Notes under the pieces: generated by a model
What the model was told of the DNA's origin: nothing
Databases searched by the model: none
Seen by the model: only the letters and a program-made list of their open reading frames with translations
Position numbers and translations under genes: made by a program
Shown: positions 8,373-9,982 of the stretch, one piece after another
Position numbering within the stretch: position 1 is the first letter of the stretch
Layout: each line of letters begins with the position of its first letter
Source: Chryseobacterium sp. UBA6632
Lineage (GTDB): Bacteria > Bacteroidota > Bacteroidia > Flavobacteriales > Weeksellaceae
Direction of reading: 5' to 3'
Assembly: GCA_002455915.1 (NCBI GenBank)
Contig: DKLU01000115.1
Coordinates: 1 to 9,982, forward strand
Length of the DNA stretch: 9,982 nt

Positions 8373-8629
8373 GTAATAGGTAATTCCGATTCTTTAAAAT
8401 AAACTCTATTTCCGATATAGTGAGGTTTTAAGATTTCTGATTTTATCCATCTGTTTAAAGTTGATATGTGAATTTTAAATTGTTCGCAAACTTCTTTTCT
8501 CGTTAAAAGTCTATCATCAATTTTATGTGTGGTGTTTCCAATAATGGTTTTAATTTCATCAAAAATTGAGTTTTTAATGTCTTCAATTAGTTCCTCTTTG
8601 GTGAAGTTTTGTAAAAATATTTGGTTCAT
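8354..8629 (-). CDS. Small helix-turn-helix DNA-binding protein, excisionase-like
   Basis: This 91-aa protein is a predicted DNA binder. Residues 41-83 (LLTRKEVCEQFKIHISTLNRWIKS, then HYIGNRVYFKESEL) form a winged helix-turn-helix of the MerR/excisionase (HTH_17) type, with the wing at about IGNRVYFK. The N-terminal 40 residues (MNQIFLQNFTKEELIEDIKN) are helical and charged, as in the many small helix-turn-helix proteins of flavobacterial genomes. Its place next to a tyrosine recombinase, in convergent orientation with a shared terminator, fits a recombination directionality factor (Xis). A transcriptional regulator of the neighbouring genes is equally possible. It starts at the ATG at 8629, and an 11-bp inverted repeat half-site lies 19 nt upstream of that start, a plausible binding site. 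The gene is intact, unlike the recombinase. Confidence 0.82.
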   Translation of the reverse strand: MNQIFLQNFTKEELIEDIKNSIFDEIKTIIGNTTHKIDDRLLTRKEVCEQFKIHISTLNRWIKSEILKPHYIGNRVYFKESELPITKKNLI

Positions 8630-8647
8630 AATTTTATTAAATTTATA

Positions 8648-8731
8648 ATCCGGTAAATGGCACTAAAAATACTATTCATCTCAATAATGAATTTGAACTT
8701 ATAAGAAAATATGTGGAATAATTTACCGGAT
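8648..8731. repeat. 11-bp perfect inverted repeat flanking a 62-bp non-coding segment
   Basis: ATCCGGTAAAT (8648-8658) and ATTTACCGGAT (8721-8731) are exact reverse complements separated by 62 bp. The pair fills most of the gap between the helix-turn-helix gene start and the methyltransferase stop. The half-sites contain the GC-rich core CCGG in an otherwise very AT-rich gap, which makes chance less likely. Possible roles are an operator for the helix-turn-helix protein, recombinase/excisionase sites, or the ends of a small invertible segment. The segment contains only imperfect -7-like sequences and no gene. Confidence 0.7.
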
Positions 8732-8753
8732 AGGTATGAGATTAATAAGTAAT

Positions 8754-9982
8754 TTAAGCAACATTTCGAACGTCATTATCTTCAGATAAAAAGTCATTTT
8801 TCAAAGATAAATATTCATTTTTATCGTACTCAGAAGTACCTCTTTCAAGGGTTTCGCAGATTTTAGCGATATTTTTATCGTAAAGTTCACTGATGATAAC
8901 TTTTCGATTTAACATTAGTGCTAGCCTACCTGTAGTTCCGGTTCCCCCAAAACAATCCCAAATAATCCCATCCTCAGGAAAGAATGACAGTATGAATGGT
9001 ATGGGGAATAAAGATGGGAACGATCCGAAAAATCCATTTTGTAAACCTTCATTTTGTGATCTTTCTTTTGATATGTTTAACTTTAAAATTTGTTCGATAT
9101 CGTTATCACAAAGGAAATTCCTCATTGTTTTATAGGGGTTAGAAATGTGATACGATTTCTTAGTAATCACTCCTTTGTTGCCTTGCTCAGAACATCCTCT
9201 TTTTACTGTTGCTGATTTTGTAGGATCAAATATTCTTAATTGTTCGTAATAATATTCCGGTGATTTCGCAAAAATGAGAATGGATTCATAAGAATTGGTA
9301 AACCTGGAAGTTCGGTTACTTTGAGGTTTTGGATTTGATTTTTCCCAAATCATCTGATCAATGAACAAAAACCCTGCGTTTTGCATCTCTAAGATTAATA
9401 AAGCTACGACTCCAACACAAACTGAATCTTTGTAGGTATCATCAAGATTAATAATGATAACTCCATCTTCAGTCATATTTTCCGCACCAATTTTCATTAC
9501 ATCAACTATATTTTTTACGAAATCTTCACGCTTCTTCTCTCTGCCAATCTCAAGCTCATGTCCTAAATCTAATTGTTCAGGTACAATTCCGTTTTCCGCA
9601 TAGTTAATAATATTAAAGTAAGGGATGGATGTAAAGATACCATTAATCAATGTTCCTTCTGGAAACTGAGTATCTAAACTGTTACCCGGAAGAATTAAAT
9701 ATCGATCTGAAGAATACTTGTGATTAAAAGTAACATTCGTTGTTCCTTTGTTTATTTTTGTTTTGTACTGACGAATCAAAGACTCTGCTTTTCTTTGATC
9801 GTAATTTTTACTCAAAAATCCTGAAATTATTTTAGCTTTCTTCTCATCTTTAAGAGTATAATTTAGGGTTTTATTTTCTAATATCTTAATTGCTTTATTA
9901 GCTCTATCAAAAGATATTTCCTTACCACATAATCTTTTTGAAAGTTGTAAACAATTTTTGGGATTTTTTTCATCTAAGGTTA
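8754..9982 (-). CDS. Site-specific DNA methyltransferase (N4-cytosine/N6-adenine), 5' end outside the window
   Basis: This is a SAM-dependent DNA methyltransferase of the N6/N4 (PF01555-like) superfamily, not related closely to the Mod gene of the operon. The frame stays open from its stop at 8754 to the right edge (408 codons visible). A TTG at 9815 could start a 353-aa form, but 55 sense codons lie above it with no ATG, so the true start is probably beyond the window. Counting from that TTG, LPGNSLD (about 42-48) precedes motif IV TSIPYF at 62-67, and motif I DCFGGTGTTG starts at 287. This is the beta-like order. The block IWEKSNPKPQSNRTSRFTNS resembles the KPNPMP-type block of SPPY enzymes that methylate cytosine N4. 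Motif IV has Ile (codon 9624-9626) where SPPY has its first Pro. The extra N-terminal stretch (about SKRLCGKEISFDRANKAIKI) recalls linkers after ParB-like domains in some methylase fusions. A partner gene may lie outside the window. Confidence 0.88.
   Translation of the reverse strand, partial: TLDEKNPKNCLQLSKRLCGKEISFDRANKAIKILENKTLNYTLKDEKKAKIISGFLSKNYDQRKAESLIRQYKTKINKGTTNVTFNHKYSSDRYLILPGNSLDTQFPEGTLINGIFTSIPYFNIINYAENGIVPEQLDLGHELEIGREKKREDFVKNIVDVMKIGAENMTEDGVIIINLDDTYKDSVCVGVVALLILEMQNAGFLFIDQMIWEKSNPKPQSNRTSRFTNSYESILIFAKSPEYYYEQLRIFDPTKSATVKRGCSEQGNKGVITKKSYHISNPYKTMRNFLCDNDIEQILKLNISKERSQNEGLQNGFFGSFPSLFPIPFILSFFPEDGIIWDCFGGTGTTGRLALMLNRKVIISELYDKNIAKICETLERGTSEYDKNEYLSLKNDFLSEDNDVRNVA

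Noticed and set aside
8630..8753. CRISPR array or tRNA attachment site
   Set aside because: There is one inverted pair only, no direct repeats with regular spacers, and no cloverleaf-like sequence.

Overview
The window looks like an accessory, probably mobile, segment of a Bacteroidota chromosome, most likely a flavobacterial one. The evidence is the strong AT bias, the lack of Shine-Dalgarno-like leaders, a TAnnTTTG-type -7 element upstream of the main operon, a tyrosine recombinase of the Bacteroidetes transposon/island type, and a small helix-turn-helix protein of a kind common in flavobacterial genomes. No housekeeping gene is present, so the genus cannot be told.

Positions 1-6855 hold a tight minus-strand operon read from right to left. 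First comes a 1042-aa SNF2-like helicase with a degenerate phospholipase-D-like N-terminus. It is followed by a 254-aa DUF4391-type protein, a 632-aa type III modification methyltransferase (Mod, DPPY motif) and the N-terminal 346 residues of the type III restriction helicase/nuclease (Res), which runs off the left edge. Gaps are 29 nt, then a 14-nt overlap, then 8 nt, so the four genes are almost certainly co-transcribed. This is an extended type III restriction-modification locus. Mod and Res would be the working core; the helicase and DUF4391 protein are accessory partners of unknown role.

Positions 6856-7054 are a short divergent intergenic region with a -7-like element for the operon and two small inverted repeats. 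Positions 7055-8343 on the plus strand encode a tyrosine recombinase. Its catalytic part is intact (R, K, HxxR, H, Y), but its arm-binding N-terminus is in another frame, separated by an apparent one-base deletion near 7139-7147. A perfect 13-bp bidirectional terminator hairpin follows and also covers the end of the convergent helix-turn-helix (excisionase-like) gene at 8354-8629.

Positions 8630-8753 are non-coding and carry an 11-bp perfect inverted repeat with a 62-bp spacer. The right end (8754 to the window edge) is a second minus-strand DNA methyltransferase of the N4-cytosine/N6-adenine beta-like layout. It has an unusual S-I-P-Y motif IV, and its reading frame stays open to the edge, so the gene begins outside the window.

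Taken together this reads as a defence island: a four-gene type III restriction module and part of a second methylation module, with a recombinase and excisionase-like gene between them that could have mobilised one or both.
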